Of a stretch of DNA of 54,728 nt, positions 10,151 to 19,904 are shown piece by piece. This DNA comes from Prorocentrum cordatum (taxonomy: Eukaryota; Sar; Dinophyceae; Prorocentrales; Prorocentraceae): contig CAUYUJ010006287.1 in assembly GCA_963575745.1 (NCBI GenBank), forward strand, positions 1 to 54,728, in the 5' to 3' direction. The translations under genes and the position numbers were made by a program. The notes beneath the pieces were generated by a model. That model did not search any database. It was not told the origin of the DNA and saw only the letters and a program-made list of their open reading frames with translations. Each line of letters opens with the position of its first letter. Position 1 is the stretch's first letter.

Positions 10151-12302
10151 TCCCGGGACTCCGGATCCGCGGTACTTTGGGCGATGTCCAAAGTAGGGCG
10201 GAAATTTCCGCACTACTTTTTAAGCTCCTCGGAGGCCGATTTCCGCATTACTTTTCCGTCGCTGTTTCCTCCCTGCCTTTAGTGGCTGTGAGCCTTAATT
10301 TATGGTGGGTTCGTGGCCAAGGGTGCGCGGTGGGAAACCTGTGCGCTTTATGGCTCCGGCGTCATTCACACATCTCGCTACATCTTGGTGCCACGCGGTC
10401 GGGCCGCCATGCGGACCCTGCCGCTCAGGCGGCCTCAGTGAGGCCTTCGGCGGAACTGCCTATGAGGCCACGAAGCTTGTGAGGGGTATACCGAAATGGG
10501 GCGGGGCCTCCATGCGGACCCTGCCACCAGGGCCTTCTTTGGAGCTCCTTACCGCAGGAAAGTGACCACCATGCGCGTGGCAGCGGCGGGTCGCGGGGCG
10601 GATCAGGGGCGGGTCGCGGGGCAGGTCGCAAGTGGGTCGCATGGCGGGCCCAAGGCAGCGATAATGATGAGGTTGTGGCTCGCAATCGGCCCTGTGCTGT
10701 TTGTTTGTGGGCCGTGAGCTTGACACTGGGCTTGCATGTAGCCGCCTCCCCCGTCCTGAAGCAGCCCTGCGGCTAGCTCGAATATAAGATGTATGGCTCG
10801 GCCTCGGGCGCCTCAGCCAAAACAGGCAACGGGCGTATCCTTCCTCCTCCACCTCCGCGTCCACCTCTTCCTCCTATTCCTCCTCCTCCCCTTTCCCCTC
10901 CTCCTCCCTCGTTATCACTGTCCTTGCCTCTCTGCCCGAACGGCCCGAGTTTCGGCCACGTTCGCAGGACAGACCTGCCCTTCAGTTGGAGGGTCCACCA
11001 TTCCAACACGTTATCTGCACGCACTTTCTCCCTCGGCGCCAAAAATGGGATGAGGAGGAGGAGGAGGAGGAGGAGGAGGAGGAGGAGAAGGAGGAAGAAG
11101 GAGGCGGAAGAGGAGGAGGAGGATGGAGGTAACCAGAGGAGGAGGAGGGGGGAGGAGGGGGAGGCGGAGGAAGGGAGGAGGGGGAGGGGGGAGGAGGGAG
11201 AGAGGAGGGGGGATAAGGGGAGGGGAAGGGAAGAGGAGGAGGACGAGGAGGAGGAGGATGAATAGGACGAGGAAGAGGATGAGGAAGAGGAGAAGGCGGA
11301 GGAATATAAGAAGAGTAGGGAGGAGGATGAGGAGTAGGAGGAGCAGGAGGGGGGAGGGAGGGCGGGAAGCAGCGGCAGCAGCAGCAAGCAACGGAGCGCA
11401 GCGTCGTCGCCGTTGCCGCTGCTGCTTCCGCCACTGCTGCCGCCAGAGCTGCTGTTGTCAAAGCCGCTGGTGCTGCTGCCGTTGCTCCTTCTCCTGCTCC
11501 AGGTCCTTCGCTGCTGCTGCGGCTTCGCTCCTCCTCCGTCCTCCGTCCTCCCTCCTCCCTCTCCTCCTCCTCCTTCTCCTCCTCCGTCCTTCTCCTCCTC
11601 CTCCTCCTCCTCCTCGTCCTCCCTCCTCCTCGTCCTCCCTCCTCCTCGTCCTCCCTCCTCTTCCCCTCCTCCCTTGCCCTCCCCTCCCTCCCCCCCTGCT
11701 GCTGCTGGCCCCTCGCCCTTCCTTCCCCCGCTGCCCCTGCTGCTCCTGGCCCCTCTCCCCTTCCTTCCCCCTCCCCCCGGCAGCGCGGCGCGGGGCGCGC
11801 GCGGCGCTCGCGGGGCGGCGCAGGGGAAGGCCGCGCCGCCCCCGCTGTGCACCGCCTCCCGGCGAGCCTCGAGGCGGGGCCGCGTCGGCCCAGCGGGGGG
11901 GCGGGGAGAGGGGGGGGGAGAGGGGCGGAGGAAGGGGGGAGGGGAGGGGCGGAAGAAAGGCGGGGGAGGGGATGGGAGAGGGGCGGGGGAAGGGGGGAGG
12001 GGGCAAGGGAGGGGAGGGGAGGGGCGGAGGAGGGCCCGAAAATCAAATCAGAAAACTTGCGGGCCGCGAATAAAACCTCTTGGTTCCCACGCGAGACAAC
12101 ACGCACGAACAAAATAACGCTGGCTGTTACGTGCGGCCGAAGGAGAGGAAGAGGAGGGGGGGGAGAAAGTGGAGGGGGAGGAGGAGGGGGAGGAGGAGGG
12201 GAAGGAGGAGGGGAAGGAGGAGGAGGAGGAGGACGACGATGGTTTTTGTGCACAAGTACAGGTGTCTCGATTTCTTGCCTCATTTTAATGAGGGCGTCTC
12301 GA
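10150..12302. repeat. giant inverted repeat, left arm (A)
   Basis: The reverse complement of 17148-19320 matches this arm in a collinear, patchy way. Matching landmarks run from the outside in. (1) CTCCGGATCCGCGGTACTTT and an AAGTAG-GCGGAAATTTCCGC palindrome at about 10155-10218. (2) ATGTAGCCGCCTCCCCCGTC at about 10736. (3) The TTTCGGCCACGTTCG/CAGACCTGCC block at about 10950. (4) 11365-11531, against 17928-18094, equal length with only about four differences. (5) A CGAATAAAACCTCTTG block at about 12065. (6) CAAGTACAGGTGTCTCGATT at 12254-12273. The arm is full of CTC/GAG tracts and long artefact frames; no gene is supported. Confidence 0.85.
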
Positions 12303-13075
12303 TTTCAACGGGACGCCCCAAAATCATGTAGGCCCCGACCGACGAACGGTTCGGAGCGGAGGAAGATAATCATGTCAACGGGCACGATAATGTATTGGTC
12401 CAGAACCACGATATCTGGAAGATCCTGCCGTTCACCGCTGAAGCCCCACTGTGCACATCGAGGCCGACTTGGCCATCGTTACGTTGTGGGCAATCCAAAA
12501 ATCTCCACGCGCGCGGGTCACCATGGCCACCCGCGCGCGCGCATGCGTCTGATTCAGCACATGTAGAAACGACGTGCTACTTTGGGAACCCAAGTGGGTG
12601 ATCGCTAAGGTTGCACGTTTCTTATCCTGGAGGAGGCGGGGAAAACATGTTGACTTGAAAAAATGCGATCGGTCACCGGTAACGGTTCACCTTACTCTCC
12701 AAACATACATGGCGACACCTTTATTCTGGACAATTCAGAGCGACCCGCGCGCGCGCAGGTGGCGCGTGTCACCCGCGCGCGTGGAGAGTTTTGCGCTGCC
12801 CACAGTAGAGGACAAGCAAAACAAACATTCTGACGTGGAAATCGAATCGGTGACCGCTAGGTGCCCATCTTATTTTTCCAGGCCAACCTAAAGACCTTTA
12901 AATTGTGGACAATGCAGACGACCCCCGCGCGCGTGTGTGACACGTGTCACCAGCGCGCGCCGCTTGGTCAGCGCTCAGGGTTGACTTGTGTATCCAGGCA
13001 CACATTGCGAATTTTCCCATTATGGACACTGCACGATTCTCCACGCGCGCCAAGAAATATTGAGTAATTGAATAG
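12303..13075. other. unique region with repeated CG-alternating palindromes
   Basis: Four degenerate blocks carry CCCGCGCGCG-type tracts facing each other around a short centre, at about 12508-12545, 12749-12782, 12926-12962 and 13040-13052. They are often preceded by ATTGTGGACAATGCAGACGA-like sequence. Alternating CG tracts of 8-10 bp are candidates for Z-DNA or hairpins. No coding frame longer than about 105 codons and no motif was recognised. Confidence 0.6.
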
Positions 13076-13079
13076 ACGG

Positions 13080-13083
13080 GAGC

Positions 13084-13120
<37 letters not shown>

Positions 13121-14040
13121 GAGGATGATGATAATGATGATGATGATGATGAGGAGGAGGAGGAGGAGGAAGAGATGATGACGACGATGATGAGGATCAT
13201 GAGAGAAGGGTGCAGGAGGAGGAAGAGGAGGAGGCGGAAAAGGAGAAGGAGGAGGAGGAGGAAGAGGAAGAACAGCCAAGTGCCAGAGCGGGAAAAAAAG
13301 AGCAGGCGGTCGCCCTCTTCCTGCCGCGTTGTGCGCCGCCGCGGTGCCACAGCTCGCCGCGCTGCTGCCCAGTCGCCCTCGTCGTCGTCCGCGTCCTCGT
13401 CTTCGTCGTCGTCGTCGTTGTCGTCCTCGTCGTCCTCGTCGTCGTCCTCTTCGTCGCCGTCGTCGTCGTCGTCGTCTCCTCCTCCTCCTCCTCCTCCTCC
13501 TCCTCTTCCCGTTTTTCCTCCTCCTCCTCCTCCTCCTTCTCCTCCTCCTCCTCCTCTTCCTCCTCACTCTCCTCCTCCTCCTCATCTCCTAATCGTCCTC
13601 GTCCTCGTCGTCCTCCTCCTCGTCCTCCTCGTCGTCGTCGTCGTCCTCCTCCTCCCCCTCCTCTTCCTCCTCCTTATCCGCCTCCTCATAGTAGTCCTCT
13701 TCCTTCTTTTGCCCCCCATCCGCCTCCCCCTCCTCCTCTCCATCCTCCTCGTCGTCCCCTTCCTCCTCCGCCGCCTTATCCTCATCCCCATCTTCCCCCT
13801 CCTACTCCTCCTGTTTGTCCTCCTCCCCCTCGTCGTCCTCCTCCCACGCATACTCCTCGTCATTCCAGTCTGGTTCCTGCACCTACTCCTGCTCCTACCC
13901 ACGCTCCTCCTCCACCCTCTTGCACCCCCCCCCTGCCTCTCCTCATCACAGCCTCCTCCTCCTTCTCCTCTTCTTACTCCACCCCTTCCGCCTCCTCCTC
14001 CTCCTCCTCCTCCTCCTCCTCCTCCTCCTCCTCCTCCTCC
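13080..14040. repeat. (GA)n, (GAT)n, (GTC)n and (CTC)n cluster
   Basis: The blocks are (GA)n at 13086-13118, (GAT/GAG)n at 13124-13185, GAG-rich at 13210-13270, (GTC)n at 13378-13475, and (CTC)n/(GTC)n mixtures from 13476 to 14040. A 727-codon plus-strand frame crosses this and the following (GAC)n tract. It is purely repeat-driven. Confidence 0.85.
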
Positions 14041-14057
14041 CAGGCGCCCTGTGCCGC

Positions 14058-14252
14058 TCAATGTTTCTTGGGTTTGGCCTTGCTCTTGGCCTTTCCCTTG
14101 GCCGTGCTCTTGCCCGCGGCCTTGCCCTTCGCCTTGCCTTTGGCCTTTGCCTTGCCGGCGGCCCCGTCGGCCGGCTTGTCCTCCACGCTCAGCTCTCCAG
14201 GGGAAGGGGGGGCACCACCCAGTGCAGTTTGTCTTTCTCTTGGCTTTCTCAT
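14058..14252 (-). CDS. lysine/alanine/glycine-rich C-terminal tail, histone-H1-like composition (partial)
   Basis: The minus strand ends in a stop at 14058-14060. Upstream it reads P-S-P-G-E-L-S-V-E-D-K-P-A-D-G-A-A-G followed by KAKAKGKAKGKAAGKSTAKG and K-A-K-S-K-A-K-P-K-K-H. Alternating Lys-Ala/Gly tails of this kind occur in histone H1, in dinoflagellate basic nuclear proteins and in some other RNA- or DNA-binding proteins. The codon usage (AAG, GCC, GGC) is not a simple triplet repeat. No folded domain is visible: upstream the frame runs into a (GAG)n tract that may be intronic, so the start shown is arbitrary. It could be the last exon of a chromatin protein gene or a decayed fragment. 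Confidence 0.35.
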   Translation of the reverse strand: MRKPRERQTALGGAPPSPGELSVEDKPADGAAGKAKAKGKAKGKAAGKSTAKGKAKSKAKPKKH

Positions 14253-14540
14253 CTCCCTCCGCCTCCTCCTCCTCCTCCTCCTCCTCCTCCTCCTCCTCCT
14301 CCTCTGCTCTTCTTCCTCCTCCTCGGGACAGTGAACGACTGGGTGCAGACATGCGTGCACATCAGCCCCTGAGAGAAACGATTCGCCCTCCCGCTGAAGT
14401 CGCACGCGCGCCTTGCGTGCAGGGGCCTCCACACAACTCCAGCTTCCCTCTCACCAGTGGCAGTGGCGGGGGTTCGCTGGATCGGACCGTTTCTGTCCCA
14501 GGTCGCATCTTTTTTTCTTCAAAGAGTACAAGCAGATATT

Positions 14541-14649
14541 TGGAAAACGAGAAAATTTTCTCGAAATCGAGAATATTTTCTCGAAAACGAGAAAATCTTC
14601 TCGTTTTCGAGAAAATCTTCTCGTTTTCGAGAACATTTTCTCGTTTTCC
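14541..14649. repeat. 109-bp palindrome made of five 20-bp CGAGAA...TTCTCG units
   Basis: Starting at 14548, five consecutive 20-bp units (e.g. CGAGAAAATCTTCTCGTTTT) each form a small inverted repeat CGAGAA/TTCTCG. The array begins TGGAAAACGAGAA and ends TTCTCGTTTTCCA, and the two halves are reverse complements at about 46 of 51 positions by eye. The whole stretch can therefore extrude as one long cruciform or as five small ones. The period of 20 bp is close to two helical turns. Confidence 0.85.
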
Positions 14650-14764
14650 ACATGAATTCTTGCAAAAAGCAACACCGGGAAGCAATTTCGGCGGACGGTT
14701 TGGGGTCCCAGTCGCAACGAAAATTACCACTCGTGGACCAGCATTGGTGCCCCATACCGCACGG

Positions 14765-15183
<419 letters not shown>

Positions 15184-15690
15184 CGTCCTCTACGGCAGAG
15201 CCCTCTCTGCCGCTCTGGGCTCATGTCACCTTCCCCAGGGTCGGCCTTTCCGGGTAGGACGTTTATGGCGGGCCCCTGGGCCAGAATATGAAACCCCTGA
15301 CGCGCAGTCAGTCAGTCAGTCAATCAGTCAGTCTTCGTCTGCCAGGGGAGACAAATAACGAATTCCCTCCGCTATCGCCGCCTGCGAAGCCCCGCGGGGC
15401 GCGGGCTCCACCCCCCTGGCTATCAACTCAGAGGGCCGTCCTCGGGCTATCCACCCCCCTGGCTATCCACCCCCCCGGGCCAAAAAGGTATGAACAAATT
15501 TTCATACCTTTTTCTGGCTGCGGCGGCCCCCAGATGGGGGCGGGGAGAGGCGGCCGGGCGGGGGGCGGGGGCCAGGGAGGGAGGGGGAGAGGGGGGGGAG
15601 GGCGGGGGGGGTAGGAGTCCTGAGGCCGGTTCCAGGGAGCCGGCGGCTCCTGGCTGCCCTAGAGCCGACAAGACACCGATACCGGTACTC
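15184..15690. other. unique sequence with a strong 13-bp hairpin at 15482-15513
   Basis: The perfect stem AAAAAGGTATGAA / TTCATACCTTTTT has a 6-nt loop (15495-15500). It is flanked by a triplicated CTATCCACCCCCCTGGCTAT-type direct repeat (15420-15478) and a CAGT run at 15306-15331. No gene is recognised. In a eukaryotic context the hairpin is not assumed to be a terminator. Confidence 0.6.
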
Positions 15691-15694
15691 TTCG

Positions 15695-15850
15695 GACCGC
15701 ATCCTCCTCCTCCTCCTCCTCCTCCTCCTCCTCCTCCTCCTCCTCCTCCTCCTCCTTCTCCTCCTCCTCCTCCCACATCCTCCTCTTCCTCGCCGTCCTG
15801 GTCCCTTCCTACCCTCCCTCCTCCTTCTCGCCCTCCTCATCCTCCTCCGC
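15695..15850. repeat. (CTC)n microsatellite
   Basis: The CTC run lies at 15702-15775, with degenerate CTC continuing to about 15850. Confidence 0.85.
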
Positions 15851-16141
15851 CCCCTTGGGCTCAATTGCGTACCGTTTCTGCTGGTTCGAATGCCCTCTTG
15901 GATGCCTCTTGGGGGCCGTCCTGGACGCCTTTGAAGTCATGCGGGGCCCTCCGATGCCGTCACGGAGGCCTTGACATGGCCTCAGATAGTCCACAGAGCG
16001 CCTGAGGGCCCCCGTGGGGTTGGAGGGCCTGGATTGGAGTGGAGTGGAACAGCATGGGGCGATCAGCATCAGCATCAGCCACATCGTGCTCATCGCATGC
16101 GCTTCTGCATCAGCATCGCCATCGCCATCATCAGCACGCCG
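15851..16141. other. region upstream of the recombinase relic
   Basis: This is unique sequence with ATCAGC/ATCGCC hexamer repeats at 16062-16140, presumably former 5' flank of the insertion. A GGTTCGAATGCC at 15882-15893 resembles a tRNA B box, but no A box or cloverleaf is apparent. Confidence 0.4.
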
Positions 16142-16151
16142 TTGGCTCAAG
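16142..16151 (+). other. relic of the dinoflagellate spliced leader (3' part)
   Basis: TTGGCTCAAG matches exactly the last ten bases of the conserved dinoflagellate spliced leader (...CATTTTGGCTCAAG). It sits 48 bases upstream of the ATG of the recombinase frame, on the same strand. In dinoflagellate genomes truncated SLs upstream of genes mark mRNAs that were reverse-transcribed and re-inserted. The preceding bases (CACGCCG) do not match the SL, as expected of a 5'-truncated relic. A ten-base match can arise by chance, but its position and strand support it. Confidence 0.6.
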
Positions 16152-16199
16152 CATTCTGCTGCCGCGAGCCGCTGTTTTGCTGTCGCCCCTCAGTGCAAC

Positions 16200-17084
16200 A
16201 TGGCGCCCCGCAAGGCTACGAGCCGCAAGATGGCGCGCGAGCAGACCATCGTGTATTCGAGGACGAGCTCAGCAGCAAATGCAGGAGCCAACAGAGGGAG
16301 TCAAGCACGGCAGAAAAAACAGGCCCTTGCGGCTGCGCGCGGTTACGGGGAGGACGTCAAGTTCGTGAGCGAGCGCATCAGCGGGAGCTTGCCGCTAGCG
16401 GAGAGGTCTGGGCAGCCACGCAATCAGAGCGAGAGGGGGCGGGGAGGGAGGGGACGGGCAACATCTGGAATCCATGGTTTGCGCTACCGATTGCCGTGGC
16501 CGCCCAAAAGGGGTACATTCAAGCGTCTGCTTGGGGAGGCCAGCCAGGGGACCAAGAAGCTCGTCGTCGGCGAAAGCCGCGCGGTGGCCCGCTCGGCCAA
16601 AGTAGCCGAGGAGATTTTTGACCTCAGCAAGAAGCTGGGCGTGACAATCATCGTAGCGGACTCGCCAGGCCTCTTCGACCACGACGCCTGCCCAGTGTAG
16701 GTCTTCATGCGGCGAATTGAATTCGCACGCGTTGAACTGGAAAAAGACTTGGTGAACTACCGATTGAAGGACGGCCGGGAAAACCGAGCCAAGAACATCA
16801 AGAAGAGCATCAAGAAGACCAAGCGGCTGAAGCACAAGTTGTCCCTTAAGATGATCACGACGAGTGGCGACGCCAAAGTTTCGGGGAGGAAATCCACCCT
16901 GGAGAAGGCGGGCGAGCTGAAGCCGAACCAAAAAGTTGCGATCAAGAAGATCATGAAAGAGCACGGTGCTGGCAAAATCGGCCTTCGAACGGCGGCGGCC
17001 CAACTCTCCAGCGCGTTGAAATTCACGGTGGGGGGCCAGGAAACAGCGCGGCGTTTTTTTGCGGAATTCAAATTGTGCCATTAG
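16200..17084 (+). pseudogene. serine recombinase (resolvase/invertase type), disrupted
   Basis: One reading frame from ATG 16200 to TAG 17082 resembles a serine site-specific recombinase. Residues 18-24 read V-Y-S-R-T-S-S, the N-terminal YxRxS motif with candidate nucleophile Ser23; SQARQ follows. Then come SERISGSLPLAER (57-69), KLVVGESRAVARSA (the DRLxR-like active-site region), AEEIFDLSKKLGVTIIVADS, and the long-helix motif VFMRRIEFARVELEKDL. After that is a basic linker and a C-terminal segment ending ETARRFFAEFKL that could form the DNA-binding part. Two lesions are visible. A 117-bp in-frame insert (16407-16523) of GC-rich, non-protein-like sequence interrupts the catalytic domain; it may be an intron, though GT-AG ends do not keep the frame. 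A TAG at 16698-16700 lies just before VFMRR where a sense codon is expected. The SL relic upstream suggests a retroposed copy. Confidence 0.75.
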
Positions 17085-17147
17085 GCTGCTGTGCGTGCTA
17101 ATGACCAGCTCGGCTCCGCGATGCCCATATGGAGTCGTTTGCCTGTC

Positions 17148-19320
17148 TCGAGACGCCCTAATTAAAGTGGGGCAAGAAATCGAGACACCTGTACTTGCGC
17201 ACAAAAAAAAACACATCCTCCCCCTCCTCATCCTCCTCCTCCTCCTCCTCCTCCTCCTCCTCCTCCTCCTCCTCCTCCTCCTCCTCCTCACTCCACTCCT
17301 CCTCCTCCTCCTCCTCCTCCTCCCCCTCCTCCTTCTCCCCCCCTCCTCTTCCTCTCCTCCCGCCTCGCGCAACAGCCCGCGTTATGTTGTTCGTGCGTAT
17401 TGTCTCGCGCGGGAATCAAGAGGTTTTATTCGCGGCCTGCAAGTTTTATGATTTGATTTTCGGGCCCTCCTCCGCCTCTCCCCTCCCCTCCCTCGCCCGC
17501 CCCCCTCCCTCGCCCTCTCCCCCCCTTCCTCCGTCCCGCTCCCCTCCCCTCCCTCGCCTTCCCCCCCCCCCTCTCCCCGCCCGCCCGCTGGGCCGACGCG
17601 GCCCCGCCTCCAGGCTCGCCGGGTGGCGGTGCGCAGCGGGGGCGGCGCGGCCTTCCCCTGCGCCGCCCAGCGCGCGCCGCGCCGCTCCCGGGGGAAGGAA
17701 GGGGAGAGGGGCCAGGAGCAGCAGGGGCAGCGGGGGAAGGAAGGGCGAGGGGCCAGCAGCAGCAGGGGGGGAGGGGGAGGGCAAGGGAGGAGGGGAAGAG
17801 GAGGGAAGACGAGGGGGAGGGAGGACGAGGAGGACGAGGAGGAAAAGGACGGAGGAGGAGGAGGAGGAGGAGGAGGAGGAGGAGGAGGAGGACGGAGGAC
17901 GGAGGACGGAGGACGGAGGACGGAGGAGGAGCGAAGCCGCAGCAGCATCGAAGGACCTGGAGCAGGAGAAGGAGCAACGGCAGCCGCACCAGCGGCTTTG
18001 ACACCAGCAGCTCTGGCGGCAGCAGTGGCGGAAGCAGCAGCGGCAACGGCGACGACGCTGCACTCCGTTGCTTGCTGCTGCTGCCGCTGCTTCCCTCCCT
18101 CCCTTCCCCCCTCCTCCTCCTGCTCCTCATCCTCCTCTCCTTCCTCGTCCTCTTCGTCGTCGTCGTCGTCGTCCTCCTCCTCCTCCTCCTCCTTCTCCTC
18201 CTCCCCTCTTCCTCCACTTATCCCCCCTGTCCTCCGCCTATATTCCTATCCTTTCCTTCCTCCTCCTCCCCTTCCTCCTCCCTCCCCCTTCTATCCTCGT
18301 CCCCCTTCCCCCCCATCCTTCTCAGGTTACCCCCTCCTCGTCCTCGTTATCCTCTCATTATTCCTCCTCCTCCTCCTCCTCCTCCTCCTCCTCCTCCTTC
18401 TCCCATCCTCCTCCCATTTTGTGTTGTCGAGGGGGGGCGCGCAGACAGCGCTTTGGAGTGATGGGCCCGCCAGCTTAGCGGCAGGTCTGTACTTCGAACG
18501 TGGCCGAAACTCGGGCCCTTACTTCGGGCAGGAAGGTGACGATAATGGCAATGAGGGAGAGGGGGAGAAGGAGGAGGAGGAGGAGGAGGAGGAGGAGGAA
18601 AAGGAGGAAGGGGAAGGGGAGGCCCGTCGACTGTTTTGGCTGGGGCGCCCGAGGTCGAACCCGAGATTCTTACGTATTTAGATTCGCGCTAACCGCAGGG
18701 TTGGTGGAGGACGGGGGAGGCGGCTACATATAAGCACGCTGCCAAAGTCACGGCCCACGGCAATATGTACATCGAGCGCGCAGGAGGCCACAGCACAGGG
18801 CTGGGGAGAACTCCAAATGGCGAGCCAAAACTTGATGTTTGTCGCTTAAGGGCGGGTCGCAGCGAGGATCGCGGGCAGGTCGTCGGGCAGCTCGCGGGCA
18901 GGTCGCGCGGCGGGTCGCGGGCAGGCCGCGGCTCGGGCCGCGGGGCGACGACGACCAGACAAAAACAACACTCCGCATCGTGGATTCTTTGGTCAACTAC
19001 GCACCTGGGGACAGTGTAAAACAGTTCGGCCCCCTCGCCCTGACGCAGTGTTCCGCGTGGTTGCGAGAGGAGGCGCCCCGCGAACCTGACTCTGGATGCG
19101 CCTTCCTCTGCTGTGGTTCGATTCGAAAAATACGCGCTTTGTTTCAGCGCGCGCTGGGCGACGAATGAAGCAGTCAAAAAGTAGTGCGGAAATTTCCGCC
19201 GTACTTTCGTGAGGCGGCAATTTTCCGCATTACTTTTTCGCCTCTCTCGGGGTGCATTTCCGACGCAATTTTAAGTCGGAGAATCAACCAAAGTACCGCG
19301 GATCCGGAGTCGGGTCGATC
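17148..19320. repeat. giant inverted repeat, right arm (B)
   Basis: This is the reverse-complement partner of 10150-12302. Similarity starts at 17148 (TCGAGACGCCCTAATT... to ...CACCTGTACTTGCGCACA), 63 bp after the recombinase stop. It continues through a CTC tract (17216-17330), CAAGAGGTTTTATTCGCGGC (17427-), GC-rich 17580-17700 and the near-identical 17928-18094. It ends with the palindrome AGTGCGGAAATTTCCGC (19186-) and CGCGGATCCGGAG (about 19300). 18740-19170 has no match in arm A, so the outer part is patchy. No gene is supported. Confidence 0.85.
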
Positions 19321-19367
19321 GACCGGGCTGCCAAGTTCCACGTTCCAGGACTCCCAGCCTCTGGGAT

Positions 19368-19656
19368 ATCCCGGGCTCCAGCTGCCCGCTTCCAGGGTCC
19401 ACGGCAGTGTAAGGTCTGGTACCGTCGAGGCGTTGACCTAAGGAACCCTAAATAAGGAACGAGGCCCCTTTTCCCCATAAGTCAAACTTTGATTTCCCAT
19501 CGAAACCCTAAGCAAAACCAAAGGCGAACTGCAAAACAACTAAGGAACACCGAGCCCCTCCCCAACGAAAAGGGTTCCTTCCTCAGCGCCCCGACTGTAT
19601 CCCGGGCTCCAGACGCCCGCTTCCAGGGTCCACAGCAGCGTAAGGTCTGGTATGCT
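19368..19656 (+). repeat. 57-bp direct repeat, two copies 231 bp apart
   Basis: ATCCCGGGCTCCAG(C/A)(T/C)GCCCGC, then TTCCAGGGTCCAC and GTAAGGTCTGGTA, occurs at 19368-19425 and 19599-19656 with about four differences. The spacer is AT-richer and contains three GGAACcctaa-like pieces. No coding signal was recognised. Confidence 0.75.
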
Positions 19657-19900
19657 TCTAGCGTCCTGGTTCCCTGTGGATGCGCAAGGTTCTGGGGTTC
19701 TGGGTTCGCCTTGATTGTGGCCAGGTGCCTGGGCCTTGGACCGTAAAGGTATCAGGGTCCGAGGGTTGCGCGCAGAATTGGCCAGGACAATCGAGTGCGG
19801 AGCGAAGTGTGAGGGCAGAGCAGGTAAACAGAGACAGCATGCGCAAATTATTATGTATATCCCTTAATAATTTTCACATAAGGAAACTGACAAGCATGGC
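19657..19900. other. unique spacer, no gene recognised
   Basis: This is mixed sequence with a short AT-rich stretch (19846-19880). Nothing identifiable. Confidence 0.4.
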
Positions 19901-19904
19901 CCCC

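Noticed and set aside
9073-10482. 469-codon plus-strand open frame
   Set aside because: It crosses a complete MITE-like element and part of the giant inverted repeat, and has no family motif.
10811-10825. GCCTCAGCCAAAACAGG (minus strand TTTTGGCTGAGG) as a spliced-leader relic
   Set aside because: There are three mismatches in the most conserved end, and it lies within a dispersed inverted-repeat arm rather than before a coding frame.
15482-15513. Perfect hairpin with T-run considered as a rho-independent terminator
   Set aside because: The context is eukaryotic nuclear DNA with no bacterial-type gene upstream; kept only as a structural feature.
15860-15900. GGTTCGAATGCC resembling a tRNA B box or tRNA-derived SINE
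   Set aside because: There is no A box at the right distance, no acceptor-stem pairing and no second copy.
19436-19520. CCCTAAA / AACCCTAAG words resembling telomere repeats
   Set aside because: They are isolated single words, never in tandem.
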